Positions 1 through 13,250 are shown, counted from the stretch's first letter. The stretch is DNA of 64,000 nt from Letharia columbiana (GCF_014066305.1 NW_023501041.1:1302001-1366000); one strand, 5' to 3'. Program-made: numbers and translations. The notes: generated from the sequence alone by a model not told the origin.

Positions 1-654
1 TTAGAAAGATATAATATAAAGAATTAATTCGTAATAATTATCTATAAAAAATAGAGAAAGGCTATATTCTTATAGTAAGAAGTATCGAAATATCGGAAAG
101 AAATGAAGATAACGTGTTAATTAGTGGTGTGAATCCCACAATATCTCCTACCGTAGTGAAATCTTTCGAATAATGAAATAGCTATAGACATTAGACGATT
201 TCAATTCGTTCAAATATATATTATTTAATATTTCTTCTATAGAGGCTTAATTAACTGTAATCATCGTAGTAGATTCTTCTCTTATAACGTTATTGCAGTG
301 ATGTATTATATTAATACAGTAGGAATAACAGATCAAGTTATAGTAATGTTCTCCGCTTACTAAGTAATAATTTAATATAAAATCGTGGAGAGTATATAAC
401 GTGGGATCTTAGAGAGCTAAGCCGTATTCTTAACAATAGAGATCTTATTACCGCTTAATTTCTCCGTAGTATTCTCCGTATTTACCTATTATAGTTCCTT
501 CTCTTACTTCTTCTCTTATAGAGTATTAGATTAAGTGGCTAGCTAAGTAGCTAACTAAGTAGATAACTAATATAACGTAAGATCTTAAAGAGCTAAGCTA
601 TGTTCTTAACGATGGTAGCCTTATTATCGCTTAATTTCTCCGTAGTATTCTCTA

Positions 655-774
655 CTCGTACATTCGAGAAGTGAGCTACGACGCTAATATTTAGGGTCTT
701 GGCACTCAGCCAAAGCTCTTAGGAGGTTCTCCCGCCACTACTAAGCGAGGTAGCTCACTTCTCGAATATACGAG
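655..774. mobile_element. 120-bp MITE with 25-bp TIRs and TA duplication
   Basis: The ends are inverted repeats of 25 bp starting CTCGTACATTCGAGAAGTG, with one C/T mismatch between the two arms. The element is flanked by TA on both sides (653-654 and 775-776). Neighbouring tandem units of family B, such as the one near 470-490, lack the insert, which gives an approximate empty site. The interior is GC-rich and still contains CA and TG, so it escaped RIP, as expected for something this short. The TA target and CTCGT ends are shared with the 526-bp Tc1/mariner derivative at 59609-60134, so it is probably a Tc1/mariner-type MITE. Confidence 0.85.
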
Positions 775-1074
775 TACATTTACCTATTATAGTTTCTTCT
801 CTTACTTCTTCTCTTATAGAGTATTAGATTAAGTAGCTAGCTAAGTAACTAACTAAGTAAATAACTAATATAATATAAGATCTTAAAGAGCTAAGCCGTG
901 TTCTTGACGATAATAGCCTTATTACCGCTTAATTTCTTCGCAGTATTCTTCGCATTTATCTATTATAGTTCTTTCTCTTACTTCTTAATATAGTAGAGAT
1001 AATAGATTAAGTTATAGTAGTATTCTCCGCTTACTAAGTAATAATTTAATATGAAATCATAGAGAGTATATAAC

Positions 1075-1349
1075 TATTAGGCCTAATACGTTATAAGCCT
1101 TAGCGCTACTTACGCTAAGGCGCCGATATCGTATATTCTACGTTAGAATTTCTTTTAGAATTCAGTTTTAATAACGTGTCTTATATACTTAGAGGCTTGA
1201 CGGATATAGATCTACTTCGTATACCTCGAAGTTTTAATATTTTTTAGAGATTAGTTCTACTATTAAATATATTATTAAATTCTATAATAATACTATATCT
1301 TTTATAATCTATATTCGCTAGCTAATTACTAATAAACTATACTTTTATA
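1075..1349 (+). repeat. 5' LTR of Gypsy-1
   Basis: 275 bp, aligned end to end with 8360-8634. The two copies differ mainly by C/T and G/A changes, the RIP pattern. Confidence 0.95.
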
Positions 1350-1399
1350 ATTCTAATCTCTCTATCTTTTAAAGAAAAAGATCTATTATTATTACGATA

Positions 1400-2560
1400 T
1401 CGAGTTTATCTCTAAATTATATAGTAAAAAACGAAGATAATATCGAGAGCCGCTACGACGTTAATAATAAGTTTAAGAATTTCTTATTAATAAAAGATCT
1501 TACTATAAAATAACGTCTTATAATTATTAAGATCGAAAATTATTATCTAGAATAAGAATATAAATTAACTACGTTAGAGGTTCGTAATCGCGAGCTTTAT
1601 AATATTAGCTTATTATCTATAACTAGCGAGAGTCTATCTATATTAATTACTATCGCGCCTCTAATAAATATATTAATTAAAATAAAAATACTTCGCTTTA
1701 AAAGAATATATTCTTATAAGAATATTAGTAAGAGAGAGTACCTACGCTAATTCCGTAAAATTAAAATTAAATTTCTTATAAATTTTAAATATTTTACTAT
1801 TAATTAATTAAGAGTTATTTATTATATATAATTCTTAGAAGGCGATCTTAATATTTAATAATATAGATACTACTAAGCCTATAATCTAAAGAATATAATT
1901 TTCGAATTTTTTAAGTAGTTTCTACTTAATTTAATAGCGGATTTAATAAATTATTATCTTCTCGTTTACGAAAAGTAGAAGAAAACTAAATAATACTCTA
2001 ATTAGAAGATATCTATTTTTAAGATCTATCTAAAGAAATTAGAGGTCTATTTATTTCTATTTTCTAAGAAATATTAAATTAATTTCTTTTTAGCTAAGCT
2101 TAGATTAGAGTTTAAGAATAAGATTCTAAATATTAATAATATATCGAAATAATAAAAAGAAATTCTTATTTAGACTATTATATAGAAAAAGATTTTAAAA
2201 TATATACGCTTTAACGACGATTTTTATTTAAAGTCTTTAAGAAGATTCGCTAAGGATAAATCTTTAAAGAATCGAATTTCGAAGTCTAAATTAGTTTTAA
2301 ACGGCGGCGCTTACGTAGCGCGCACTTAAGACGATAGTGTAAAGTATAAAGTTAAATTCTTTAACTCTAATTATAAGAAAAATAGTTATTTTTATTATAG
2401 AAAATAGAGTTATTAGATATCTAAGTATCTAGATCTCGATAAATTATCTATAATTTATATCGACGTAATATCGATAAAAAAAGATCTAGTCTTATAATCG
2501 CCTTAAAAGCGAGATAAGAATAACGATTAATAGAGATAATTTCTTCTATTCTTACGAAGA
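1400..2560 (+). pseudogene. Gypsy-1 gag remnant with decayed zinc knuckle
   Basis: When TAA and TAG are read as former glutamine codons, one plus-strand frame runs through most of this stretch. Near its end, at 2384-2428, the residues S-Y-F-Y-Y-R-K-x-S-Y-x-I-S-K-Y have the spacing of a CCHC zinc knuckle in which the cysteines and histidine have become tyrosine (TGT or CAT to TAT). This is the nucleocapsid motif of retrotransposon Gag. Many in-frame stops make it non-functional. The start codon cannot be identified. Confidence 0.7.
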
Positions 2561-2599
2561 GGTAGATAAAGCTTTAGAGTAAATAGAGGTAACTCGTTA

Positions 2600-5500
2600 C
2601 TCTACTCGATATTAAGATATATATTAATTTAATTTTATAAAAGTTCGTAATTTAATAAGACTTAAAATCTTACGACGCTATCTTATCGTAATTAAAAGCG
2701 CTAAGCGATTAAAGTATATATTATTATAGCGCGTATTAGCTAAACTACTAATTAGTAGATAGCTAAAATTAAAATAGAAAGTATAATATACTCTTCTATA
2801 TTATTAACTAAAAAGGCTTTAATATTATATTAAATATACTCGAACTAAGTTAATTATAAGTATTATTAAATCTAACGACGAAGTAATAATAATTTAAAAT
2901 TAACGCTAATAAATTATAGATTAAAGAATTAGCTAAATTTATTCGAATTATTAAATAAGAGTTAAATATATTTATAATTATATATATTATAATAATATAT
3001 AGCGAATCGAAAAATAGACGTAGTCTAAAGCTCTCTTAGAAGTTATTAGAATTTAATAATATTTTTTCTAATAAAAAAATAGAAATCTTATTTACGCTTA
3101 AATAGGGAAATTATATTATTAAGATTAAAAGTAATAAGAAGCCGCTATATAGTCTCTTATATAATCTATCTTAAACGAAGTTAATAGAACTACGACGCTA
3201 TCTAAAGAACTCTCTTTAGAAAAATTAAATTCACTATTCGACTTCCTTAGTTAAAATATCGATTCTTTTTATTCCTAAAAAGAATAGAGAGCTTTATCTT
3301 TACGTTGATTATCGAGACTTAAATATAATAATTATTAAAAATCGATATTTATTACCTCTAATTATTAAGACTCTAAATCGCTTATATAGCGTTAAAGTCT
3401 TTACGAAGCTAGATTTTAAGAATATCTATTATTAAATCTAAATTAAAGAAGGCGATAAGTAAAAAATAGCGTTCCGTAGTCGCTACGACTACTTCGAATA
3501 TTTAATTATATCTTTTAGACTCGCTAATATATTAATAATTTTTTAAGTATATATTAATAAAGCTCTTACGAGTTTAATAAATATAATATACCTTACGTAA
3601 TATATTTAGATAATATTCTAATTTATAGTACTAACCTAGCGGAGTATTAATAATATATCAAATAAATATTTAAGCGTTTATATTAGTTTTAACTATACGC
3701 TAATTTAAAGAAGTATTAATTCTATATTAAACGGGTTAAGTTTCTAGAGTTTATTATATCTACCGAAGGTGTTATAATAAATTAAAAACGTATTACTACC
3801 TTACTATTAAAAAGTGATTAAAACTAAAAAATTATCGGGATATATAAGTCTTTTTAGACTTTATTAATTTCTATTAATAATTTATCTATGGCTAATTTAG
3901 TATAGTAGCGCTATTTACTAACTTACTTAAAGAAAGTAAGAATAATAAGAAATTTAAATCGCTAGAGTAGATAGATAACGCTAAGTAAGCGTTTTAATAG
4001 CTTTAAAACACTTTTATAACCGCGCTATTTCTACGCTATTACGATTTAAATTTAAAGCTATATCTTAAGATTAACGCTTTTAACTTTGATATAGAAATTA
4101 TACTTTTATAATCGAATAAGAATAGCTATTAATAACTAATAATATTTTAATCTAGAAAAATAATTTCTATAAAGTAAAACTATAAGATTTATAATTAAGA
4201 GCTACTCGCTATTATAGTATTTATAAAATAATAATATTACTATCTAGAAGATAATACGTTTTATATTAAGATTTTAATAAATTATAATAATCTTAAGAGC
4301 TTTATAAAGTAGAAGGAATTAAACTTTAAATAAGCTTATTAGACGCTAAAGTTAGCTATTTATAACTTTAAAATTTTTTATTAAATAGATAAACTAAATT
4401 TTATTAACTCGCTATCGCGATACTCTAATTATAAAGAAATTTCGCTATTAAATATTAAATTTTTATTAATATTATAGAATAAATTTATACTTTAAACTAG
4501 CGATAAATAATTATAAAGAGATAAAGAGCTTATAGCGGCTATAGCGTCTATATTTTATATTATCGATATTTAGATAATTATTTTTAAAAGAAAATCTAAG
4601 ATTATATAAGAGATTATTTATAATATATTTTAAAGGCTAATAAAAATATTAATTTAGAATTTATAAGTTTATAATAATTAGATAAGCTCTTTTTAAATTA
4701 ATATTAATAAATTAATAATTAAGCGTCGCGTACGTAGCTAAGTATAGATCTTAGACTTTAAGAAATTATTAAGATATAATAATTATCTTTATATTTCTAG
4801 AAATAAGGTCTTAAGAGAAGAGCTTATTAGTAAATATTATAATAATTCGTTATTAAAATACTTTAACGCTGTGAAGACGTATAAGCTACTTACTCGTAAA
4901 TACTATTAGAATAAAAGTCTAAAGTAAGTTATTAATTATATTAAGATATATAATGTTTATTAACGAATTAAAGCTCCGCGATATCGCCTATATAGCGAAT
5001 TAAGCTCGCTTCCTATCGCTATTAAATTATAAAAGAAAATTTCTATAAACTTTATTATCAACTTATTAGCGAGTAAGTATAAGAGTATTATCTATAATAC
5101 TATTCTAATTATAATAGATTAATTTATAAAAATAATAAGATATATTTCTATATCTATTATAATTAATATTACTTAACTAATAAAAGTATTTTATTTCGAA
5201 ATAATATATCGCTATAGTATATTAAACGATATTATTAATAATAGAGACTTTATATTTATTAATAGCTTCTAATCCGCTATTTACTTTTATTTTAAAATTA
5301 AGCGATATCTAAATATCGCCTTTTACTTATAAATCGATAAGTAAACTAAGCGATAAAATTAGATATTAAAATATTTTTTACGCGTATTCGCTAATAATAA
5401 ATAAAATATTTAAACGAAATAATTATTAATAGTAGAGTTCGCTTATATAAATAGTTAATATTTCTTTATTAAAACGATATCATTCTTTCTAATATATAAA

Positions 5501-6000
5501 TATTATTCTAAAATCTATTAAGAGATTAAAAATAACTTTATCGAGAGGAAGATATTTATTATAAATAATAGAATAAAGAAGTTATAAGTATTAAGGGATA
5601 AGATAATAGAGTATCTTCGCGACGCGGTTACGGCTTAATCTAAGTATTATAATAAAATATATTAATTTTAAAGCTATAAGATAGACGATTTAATAATATT
5701 AGCGATTAAGAATTTAAAATAAAAACGTCTAAATAAGAAGTTATCTTATAAATTTATAAGATTATTTTAAATTATAAATAAGATAAGGGCGTAGATATAT
5801 TATCTACTTCTATCTTCGACGTATAAAATCTATAATATCTTTTATATATTATTATTTAAGTCTTATTATCTTCGCGATTATAATAATATAGCGAAAGTCT
5901 TTATATAAGCCTTTAATCTTATTAATAATAATAAACTTTAAAAGATTAAAGAAATTATTAATAAGATTAAATATAAGAAAGATATCTAATATAAAGTTAA
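2600..6000 (+). pseudogene. Gypsy-1 pol remnant (RT, RNase H, integrase)
   Basis: The reverse transcriptase region is recognisable between about 3120 and 3720. It has a PLYxL block, then IPKKNRELYLYVDYRDLN (family: VPKKDGxLRxCVDYRxLN) at about 3265-3330, KEGDKxKIAFRSRYDYFEY at about 3445-3505, and a YLDNILIYS block (the YxDD active site, second Asp now Asn) at about 3600-3630 in a shifted frame. RNase H should fall around 4000-4500. The integrase zinc-binding end is seen at about 4810-4980 (YNVYxRIKAPRYR) and the catalytic core starts near 5050. Stops are frequent and mostly correspond to Gln or Trp codons. Family assignment is firm; exact domain limits are approximate. Confidence 0.88.
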
Positions 6001-6049
6001 ATAAATTAATTAAAATAAAGAGTATAATTAATAGTTATTAGATAATAAA

Positions 6050-7753
6050 CTTATTAATATTAATAAATTAATCTAAATTTATAAATAGATAAATAGTAAG
6101 CGAAAGTATTAAGTAATAAATAATAAGTCTCTTATTATTAAAGAGCTCGATTAATTATATAAATTAATAACGAGTAAGTAAAGATAATAAAATAAGATAT
6201 AATTATCGATTAGATTAGATATATTTCTAGATAATACTTATATTATATATATACTCCTCTATACTTACTACTATTAAGATATAAATTAATAAAATAATTA
6301 TATTATTTAATTATCTATTAAGCTCTACTATAGAGAGAGTTTATTATATTAAAATATATATTATTAATATAGACGTATTTTTATCTAGAATAGCTATTAA
6401 AAAACTATCTAAAAACTCTACGCTAGCGCTACTACTAAAAAAAAAAAATTATTTAAATATTCTTTACTATTTTAGCGTTAGATCTCGAATTAAGTTTATT
6501 AATTTAATTTTTTAATAAGAAGATAGTTAAAATATAGTCTTCGAGTTAATATTTATTAACGTCTATCGTATATCGACGAAGGCTCTTAAGCTCCTTTTTT
6601 AATAACTTATTTATTCTCTTTAATTCCTCTATACGCTTATATATCGCTATAAGCTAGCCTTAAAAATCTATAATTATAATAAAAATAGCCGAAGTTATCG
6701 CTATTATATATCTTTATAACTTATATTATTAAGTAATTTTCTTATTAAGCTTAATCTATTAATAAGATAGCTTCTAAGATTATCTAACGCGGCGATAGCG
6801 TTATATTAATTTCCTTATCTACGTCTAAAGATATAAAGAGATTTTAATATAGCGATTAATACCGCGCTTTTCGACCTTATAGTTATTATAGAGAAGAGAC
6901 TTATCTTAAATATATAAATCATCGCCTCGATAAAAGTAAGTTTTATATAATAAATTAGATATTAGAATTTATTAGTAGTTATATATATAAAGCGATAATA
7001 ATAGAAATAGTTAAGAATTAGTAGTCGCGTCTGCGAGATAATTATATACTTACTATTAAAGTTATTATTATTATTAAAAAAGAATATTATAAAATTATTA
7101 GTCTACGCATCGACGTGATTAATAATAATAAGATATTTATAATAAAGAGAAGTAGACTATTAATATAATAAGATATACTATACTTATATTAATATTAATA
7201 TTAATATTATAGCGCTAAAATAAGTACTTATAAGAGAGGCGTTAGAAGTTATAAAGAATAAAAATAAATAATTCGAAAGGGATTTTTATATTCTCTATTA
7301 TAGCGCTAATATTAGCGAATAGTATCTAATAACGTAAATAGTAGCGACGCGGTGATATTTCGCTATTATCTATAGGGCCGCGTCGCCTAGCTATCGTTAT
7401 TATTTCTACTATTATTATTAATTAATAATTAAAAACGTTATCGCGGACGCGTTGCTTTATTAATTACTTTCTTTAAATCTCTATAATAAAGATTATTATT
7501 ACGTTACTTCGCTATAAACGTAATACGTTATAGAAATAATATTATTTATAGAAAAACTCTTCTTTCTTCTTTTACTTATTAGCCTTTTAAGATTTTATTA
7601 TAAATTTCTAAATTTAATATTATTCGCTATAGAGGCTATTAACTAGCGCTATAAGAACGCTAATATTAAGTATATTAATTTATTATAAATTATTATTAAC
7701 TAGTATCGTAAAAGTAATATTATTCTCGAAGATAATATTAATATTATTATATA
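6050..7753. other. 3' internal part of Gypsy-1, no recognised gene
   Basis: This 1.7-kb stretch between the integrase region and the nested family A repeat gives no family that I recognise in either strand. One visible structure is a 9-bp perfect stem, GCGACGCGG at about 7344-7352 pairing with CCGCGTCGC at about 7375-7383. CpG-rich arms like these survive RIP, so the hairpin may only be a preserved fragment. Confidence 0.5.
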
Positions 7754-8180
7754 ACGAGTAAAGGCCTATGAGTTAAATTCATAATCATTTTTTAATTAGG
7801 GCTATCGAGTAAGTAGTAGGTGAGCGATATTTGGTGAGCGATATTTGAATTCCTTGCGCTTTAATAGTTATAAGACTAAATTTCAAAATTCTTAAAAATT
7901 CAGAAAGCACAAACAGCGCTTCAAAATTAAAAAAAAAAATCTCAAAATTTTAATAGAAAACAAAAAAGTAATTCTATGTGTCAATAATGTACACCTATTT
8001 TTTTGATGAGGGAGGCGCGGGAGGGCGAGATTTTGATGGTTGCGGACGCTAATTTATTTACCCGCGATGACTTAGCCGGTCTAGCCAAAGAGCGTAGCGA
8101 ACCCGAATTGATGATTGGCTGCACATACAAATTCAAGGTTTTCAAGCTCAGCCCTATCTTATTCTATTATATATACTAAT
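7754..8180 (+). mobile_element. Family A repeat, 427 bp, full length
   Basis: Starts ACGAGTAAAGGCCTATG and ends TATATATACTAAT. The net length of 427 bp is the same as the copy at 56762-60433 once that copy's insertion is removed. The interior keeps many CA and TG dinucleotides, so it is far less mutated than the Gypsy element around it. The ends do not form inverted repeats and I found no convincing target duplication. The last ~150 bp match the ends of family B, so A looks like a short derivative of B or both share a mobilising system. Confidence 0.8.
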
Positions 8181-8344
8181 ATATTAATTACGCGCTTACA
8201 GCGCGTAAGAATTAATTCTATCGCGTTATTAAAACGATATTATAATCTTAATAAATCGACTCTTTTCCCTTATTTCTCTATTAGAGTTTAAAATTTTTTT
8301 AATAAACGTTCTATTTTTATTTAAGCGCTTAAGAATTAAAATCT

Positions 8345-8359
8345 AGAAGAGAAGATAAT
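8345..8359 (+). other. Polypurine tract of Gypsy-1
   Basis: The purine-rich run AGAAGAGAAGATAA lies directly before the 3' LTR, the position of the plus-strand priming site in LTR retrotransposons. Confidence 0.7.
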
Positions 8360-8634
8360 TATTAGATCTAATGCGTTATAAGCCTTAACGCTACTTATAT
8401 TAAGACGTCGATATTATATATTCTATATTAGAATTTCTTTTAGAATCTAGTTTTAATAATATATTCTATATACTTAGAGGCTTAATAAATATAAATTTAC
8501 TTCGTATATCTCGAAGTTTTAATATTTCTTAGAGATTAGTTCTATTATTAAATATACTATTAAATCCTATAATAATACTATATCTTTTATAGTCTATATT
8601 CGCTAGCTAATCGCTAGTAAACTACGTCCTTATA
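8360..8634 (+). repeat. 3' LTR of Gypsy-1
   Basis: 275 bp, partner of 1075-1349, followed by the duplicated target ATAAC. Confidence 0.95.
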
Positions 8635-9537
8635 ATAACGTAGAATTTTAAAGAGCTAAGTCGTCTTTCTAACGATAATAGCCTTATTACCGCTTAGTTT
8701 CTCCGTAGTATTCTTCATAGTATTCTTCGTAGTATTCTCCATATTTACCTATTATAATTTCTTCTCTTACTTCTTCTCTTATAAAGTATTAGACTAAGTA
8801 ACTAGCTAAGTAAAGACTCTTTTTAAGAGCTTTTTAACGCGTTTATAAGCAGTAATAGATAGCTATTAAACTCGCTTATAGCTTCGATTATTAATAGTAA
8901 TAAATTCGCCGAGAGATAGTTTAGAAATAATATTCAGAATCTAATACGCGTTAAGAGGCTTTAAAATAAAGTAATAAAGAATAGATAGAAGAGAAAGACG
9001 CGTTTTAAGAGGGCGTTAGTAGGGGCTCTAAGAGGCGAGTAAAAGAGATATATATATCTTAGACGTTAAGTAACCTTTAAGCGAGGGGTATCGAAGACGA
9101 TTATATTTATATTAATAGAATTAGTAGAATTAGTAAAATTAGTAGAATAGTAAAAGAAGAATAGTTATATAAATAGGTGAAAGAATTATTATTCGATCCC
9201 GAACGCGTCTAATATAACTATCATAACTATTATATTTAAATATTCATTTAATTCATTAATAGTAGACTAAACTTTATAATTTTTATAGCGTTAGAAAGCG
9301 TAAAGCGAGCTTTATAATTTGAGGAATTATGAAGTAACTATATGTATCGCAAGCTAAGTACTTCAAAGTGTAAAACTTCTATATATAAATTTTTAATAAG
9401 AGAGGCGCGGAAGGGCTATCGGGCTAACTTAGCCGGTCTAATCAAAAAGCGTATAGAACTCGAATTAATAATTGACTGCACATACAAATTTAAGGTTTTC
9501 AAGCTCAGCCCTATCTTATTCTTTTATATATACTAAT

Positions 9538-11231
9538 ATTATATTTCCCCTTAATATCTATAAATTAAAATTTATCTCTTTAAGATATTATTAATTATAT
9601 TATAAATTATAATATAAGATTTTTTTTTAAATAACGCTTTAAATTATATTAAGTTAATTTTAAAGCTTAGCGAGATTTTCTCTATATACTTTAAATAATT
9701 ATAAATATAAATAATATAAATAATATCGATATTAAATTAATCTATTTTTAAATTATTATTAAAGTTAATTTTAAATAAAGAGCTCTTCGAGTTTAAAGCG
9801 AAGTTAGTTTTATTAATATTATCTACTTTATTTACTTTATTAAATTTTATTATATTATAAATTTTATTCTTAAGCTTAAGCTCTTATTAAAGCTTTTCTT
9901 TATTAAGTTTTAAAAATTAAGTTAATTTTTTATAAATAGTATTATATTTAAATATATCGATATTAAGCTTTTAATTAATTTAAATTAATTTTATTAAATT
10001 TTTATATTTAAAAACGCTTTTAATTATTATAAATAAAAGCGAAATATATAGAATTTCTTTATATTATTAGATCTTTAATATTATATTAAAATCGATATTA
10101 TTTAATTAATCTTTTATCTAGCGATTATTATAAAGATAATAATTAAATAATAATTTATAAGAGATATTTTTAAAACTATTATTAATATAGATATTATAAT
10201 ATAAATTAGAGTATATTATAAACTCTATATTATAATAAAAACTCGCTATAAGAATAATTTATATAATTTTATTAAAAGCTATATTAACGCTATAATCGTT
10301 TAAAAGAATTTAAAAAAATATAAATCTCGTAGATTAAATATTCTTAGTTTTATTATTTAGAGACTAAAATCTCTTATTCTTATTATCTATAAAAATAAGC
10401 TATAGATCTATATTAATTAATTTATAAGTCTATTATAAGAAGTTAATAATTTATTCAAAAAATATCTTTTTATTATTAATAAGAATTAAAAGATTTATTA
10501 TTTTTATAAGAGTTTAAATAACTAATATACTTAATATCGCGAGATTTATAATTAGAATTATAATCTTTATAATAAAAATAAATCTTTTAAATTTATATTA
10601 ATTTATATTAAAATATAATAATTTAATATTATTTTTAATTTTATTATCTTTATTAAGTTCTTTAATATTTATATAATAACTATTTATATTAAAATAGATA
10701 TTTTTATTTTTATTTCTATAACGCCTATATTAGTTAAATATTATATTTAAAATAATATTAATTTTAATAACTCTTATATCTAGATATAAATTTATAAGTA
10801 TTATATTATTTATAATAAGAATTTCTATTTTATTAAAAAGTATCTTAAATAATTAAAATATAAACGCGCTCGCGAAGAATCTTAAGTATCTAAAATTAAA
10901 GATTATAACGATTATAATAATTAAAATAAAAAAGATAATTAAGAAAATAATAATATTAATATTAAATTTAAATTTAAAAAGTTTAAAAAAAAATTAATTT
11001 TTTAGCGTTAAGATAGTTATTATAACTATCTAATTTATAATAATATATTATTTTATCGCTTATATCGCTATTACGCTTATTACTAATTCTTAAATCTTAA
11101 ATAATAAGATCTATAAATCTTTTAAGATTAAATTCTTAAATAGAGTTTTTATTATTATACTTTTTATTATAATAATAATATTCTCTTTCTAACTCTATAA
11201 TTATATATATATTTAATATATTATTTATAAT
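9538..11231 (+). pseudogene. Copia C1, gag-region fragment
   Basis: This matches the internal region of Copia C2 from about 41,650 to 43,300. For example, a segment with TAATAAGAATTAAAAGATTT occurs in both (near 10,480 here and 42,480 in C2), and the translated patches NxKIYYF and YNQNY align. It reads as a plus-strand Gag-like frame with stops at former Gln codons and ends in an Asp/Asn/Lys-rich stretch near 10,900-10,980. The fragment is cut on the left by the B copy and on the right by TRIM1 at 11232. The element resumes at 33732 with a perfect ATAAT duplication across the break. The 5' LTR and about 1 kb of C1 must lie upstream of this window. Confidence 0.8.
11227..11231. repeat. Target-site duplication of TRIM1, left
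   Basis: ATAAT here is repeated at 33732-33736, immediately after the far end of TRIM1. This shows that TRIM1 and everything in it is one insertion in Copia C1. Confidence 0.85.
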
Positions 11232-11287
11232 TGTTGAAAGTAGAATACCAGACATGTTAGAAATTGAATGATTGTGACTGAAAGACT
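11232..11287 (+). repeat. First 56 bp of the TRIM1 5' LTR
   Basis: Matches the first 56 bp of the intact LTRs at 33549 and 37308, then stops sharply at GACT. The rest of the LTR resumes at about 32823. Confidence 0.9.
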
Positions 11288-11339
11288 CTATTTAGTCTAT
11301 CTATAGAGTTTTATTTTAAATAATTAATAGTTAAAGATC

Positions 11340-11450
11340 TAACTAAGTAGCGATTAAGTAATAATTAAATGTCGGTTAAACAGCGATTAAACAACGATTA
11401 AATAACGGTTAAATAACGATTGAGTAATTAAATAGCGGTTAGGCGGCTGT
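11340..11450. repeat. Subterminal short direct repeats, left end of the 21.5-kb insertion
   Basis: About eight irregular copies of an 11-14 bp unit around CGATTAA or CGGTTAAA. The motif recurs inverted near the right end (32700-32795). The following 80 bp (to about 11530) keep CA and TG and so escaped most RIP. Confidence 0.7.
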
Positions 11451-11999
11451 AGAACAGCTAGTTCGACAATCGTTGCCCAAGGGCTTTCAATCGTAGATCA
11501 ACCGTTAAGAAACTTATATCGCCTTTTTTAAAACCATCAGCGGTTAAATAACCTTAATAACGTTTTTAGTTATTCGCTTATTTAAAAACGAATAGAGGCG
11601 ATTATTTAATAGGCGAATAACCGTCTTTATTCTTATATAATTACTTTAATTATAATTACGTAGTTTATTATAGTATTTTTATTATATATTAATATTATAA
11701 TCTTTTATAATCTCTCTTACTATAGATAATTAACGACTTATTCGCTTTTATATATATATAAGTATATAACACTCCGTTAAAGTCTTTAGTAATATTTATC
11801 TATCGAGCTCTTATAAGTATATTACTTTTTATATATATTTTAAATAATATAACTTATCTAACTAGTCTAATTCGTTAGAAATATTAATTATATAAATAGT
11901 ATTATAATATAGAGCTAGTAATTTATATATATATTAATTTATTTATCACCTATATATTAAAAGGTTTAATACTATATCTAATATTAGATTATTTTTAAT

Positions 12000-13250
12000 A
12001 TTTTCTAGATCGTCTTAATATAACTTTATTATAATATATATGATAAAAAAAGCGTATTTCTTTTAGCGATAGATATATATAAAATATTATAATAATTAAT
12101 TCTTTCTAATATTAATCTATATATAATTATTAATACTATATATATATCGTCGATTAACTCTATAAAAGACTTCGTTAGTCTATTTAAGAAATATATATTA
12201 TATTTTACTTATAAATCTATATAGATAATTCTACGATATTATTTTAAAGTAATTATATTAAAGTTTAATATATTAAGATTATACTTATTTCTATAGATAA
12301 CTATAAAATACTAAATAAAGTTATATTATAAATTAAATTTTATTAAATTAATTATTATCTTAATATAAAAGAATCTATTAAATATAAACTCTTTAAGCGA
12401 GATCTATATAAAATAATACTCGCTATCTTCTATAACGCTATAAAAGCCTTTTATATTACTATTATTTAAATCTTATTTATCGATTAAAAGAAAGCTCTAT
12501 ATTAACGTTATATATTAATTATTAAATAATTTAAATACTTTTACTATATCTAAATAATTATAATTTTAAATATCTATTAAGCTTAATCGTAATAATTATT
12601 ATATTATATTCTTTATAAATAAATAATCTATTAAGTTTAATAGCGTTATAGCGTCTATTATACTTTTAAAGACTCTAGAAGTAATTATTAATAATTGCGA
12701 TTACGGGGAAAATAGTATAAATAACTTATACTTTAATTCTCTCGCTAAAATATTTAAATTTATAACTATTATATATTCTTTAATATTATTTATAAGATAA
12801 AGATTTATATAAATATTCGAAAGTTTAAAAAGCTTCTCGAATTTATTATTACGAGATTTCCTTTATTTCTTATTCTTTTTCTTTCTCTTTCTCTTAATTT
12901 TAATTAATTTAAGCTTCGATATATATTATAGTATATCTATTTTTAAATTATTATATATTATATTCGAAAGAACTTCTTTTAAAATACTTTTATCTTCGAA
13001 ATTATTCTTATTTTTATTAGAGTTATCGAAGTCTCTTATAATAGATATTATATATATAATTAGCTTTTAATAAATCTTATATATATCTAGAATTTATTAA
13101 TATAGTATAATTAGCTTAATATATCTTTAATTATTAATAACGATATTAAATCGAGTAATAAATTTAAACGTCTATACGATAGTCTAAAGTAGCGTTATTT
13201 CGAAGATTATAACTTTTTTCGTAGTTTATAAAAACGGGAGATAAATTTAT
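12000..13250 (-). pseudogene. Degraded minus-strand reading frame, unidentified
   Basis: Read on the minus strand with stops taken as former Gln codons, a long continuous frame covers at least 12361-12720. A Lys/Glu-rich stretch follows from 12850-12910. The codon pattern suggests real coding ancestry, but I do not recognise the family. A transposase of the surrounding insertion is a possibility, not a conclusion. Confidence 0.35.

Larger units (their letters stand above)
1075..8634 (+). mobile_element. Ty3/Gypsy LTR retrotransposon, RIP-degraded, complete ends (Gypsy-1)
   Basis: Two 275-bp LTRs (1075-1349 and 8360-8634) bound this 7,560-bp element, and the 5-bp direct repeat ATAAC (1070-1074 and 8635-8639) is its target-site duplication. 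The LTR ends, TA...TA, are what RIP makes of TG...CA. A purine-rich tract precedes the 3' LTR (about 8345-8359). Gag and pol remnants read on the plus strand, with order protease, RT, RNase H, integrase typical of Ty3/Gypsy. The element is inserted in the left B copy. Its 3' internal part hosts a 427-bp family A repeat at 7754-8180. Confidence 0.95.
1..9537 (+). mobile_element. Repeat family B, left copy (interrupted, runs off the window start)
   Basis: The flanks 1-1074 and 8640-9537 together match, in inverted orientation, the second B copy at 19797-22076. Position 1 aligns near 21949 of that copy, so about 130 bp of this copy lies outside the window. The right terminus reads ...TATATATACTAAT at 9537. 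The copy contains tandem units of roughly 200-250 bp built around segments such as GAGAGCTAAGCCGT and TTACCGCTTAATTTCTCCG (near 410-480, 590-650, 890-950 and 8650-8720). It is interrupted by a Gypsy element (1075-8634) and a small MITE (655-774). It appears to be inserted in Copia copy C1, whose gag region starts directly at 9538. A small open frame at 9342-9536 lies in the B terminus and is not called as a gene. No transposase is recognised, so the class of B is unknown. Confidence 0.8.

Noticed and set aside
7754..8180. Helitron assignment for family A
   Set aside because: The CTAAT terminus fits, but no TC 5' end or 3' hairpin is visible and no Rep/helicase remnant was found.
9342..9536. 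64-codon open frame at the end of the left B copy
   Set aside because: It lies in the shared terminus of families A and B, is not conserved as a frame in other copies, and has no recognisable domain.
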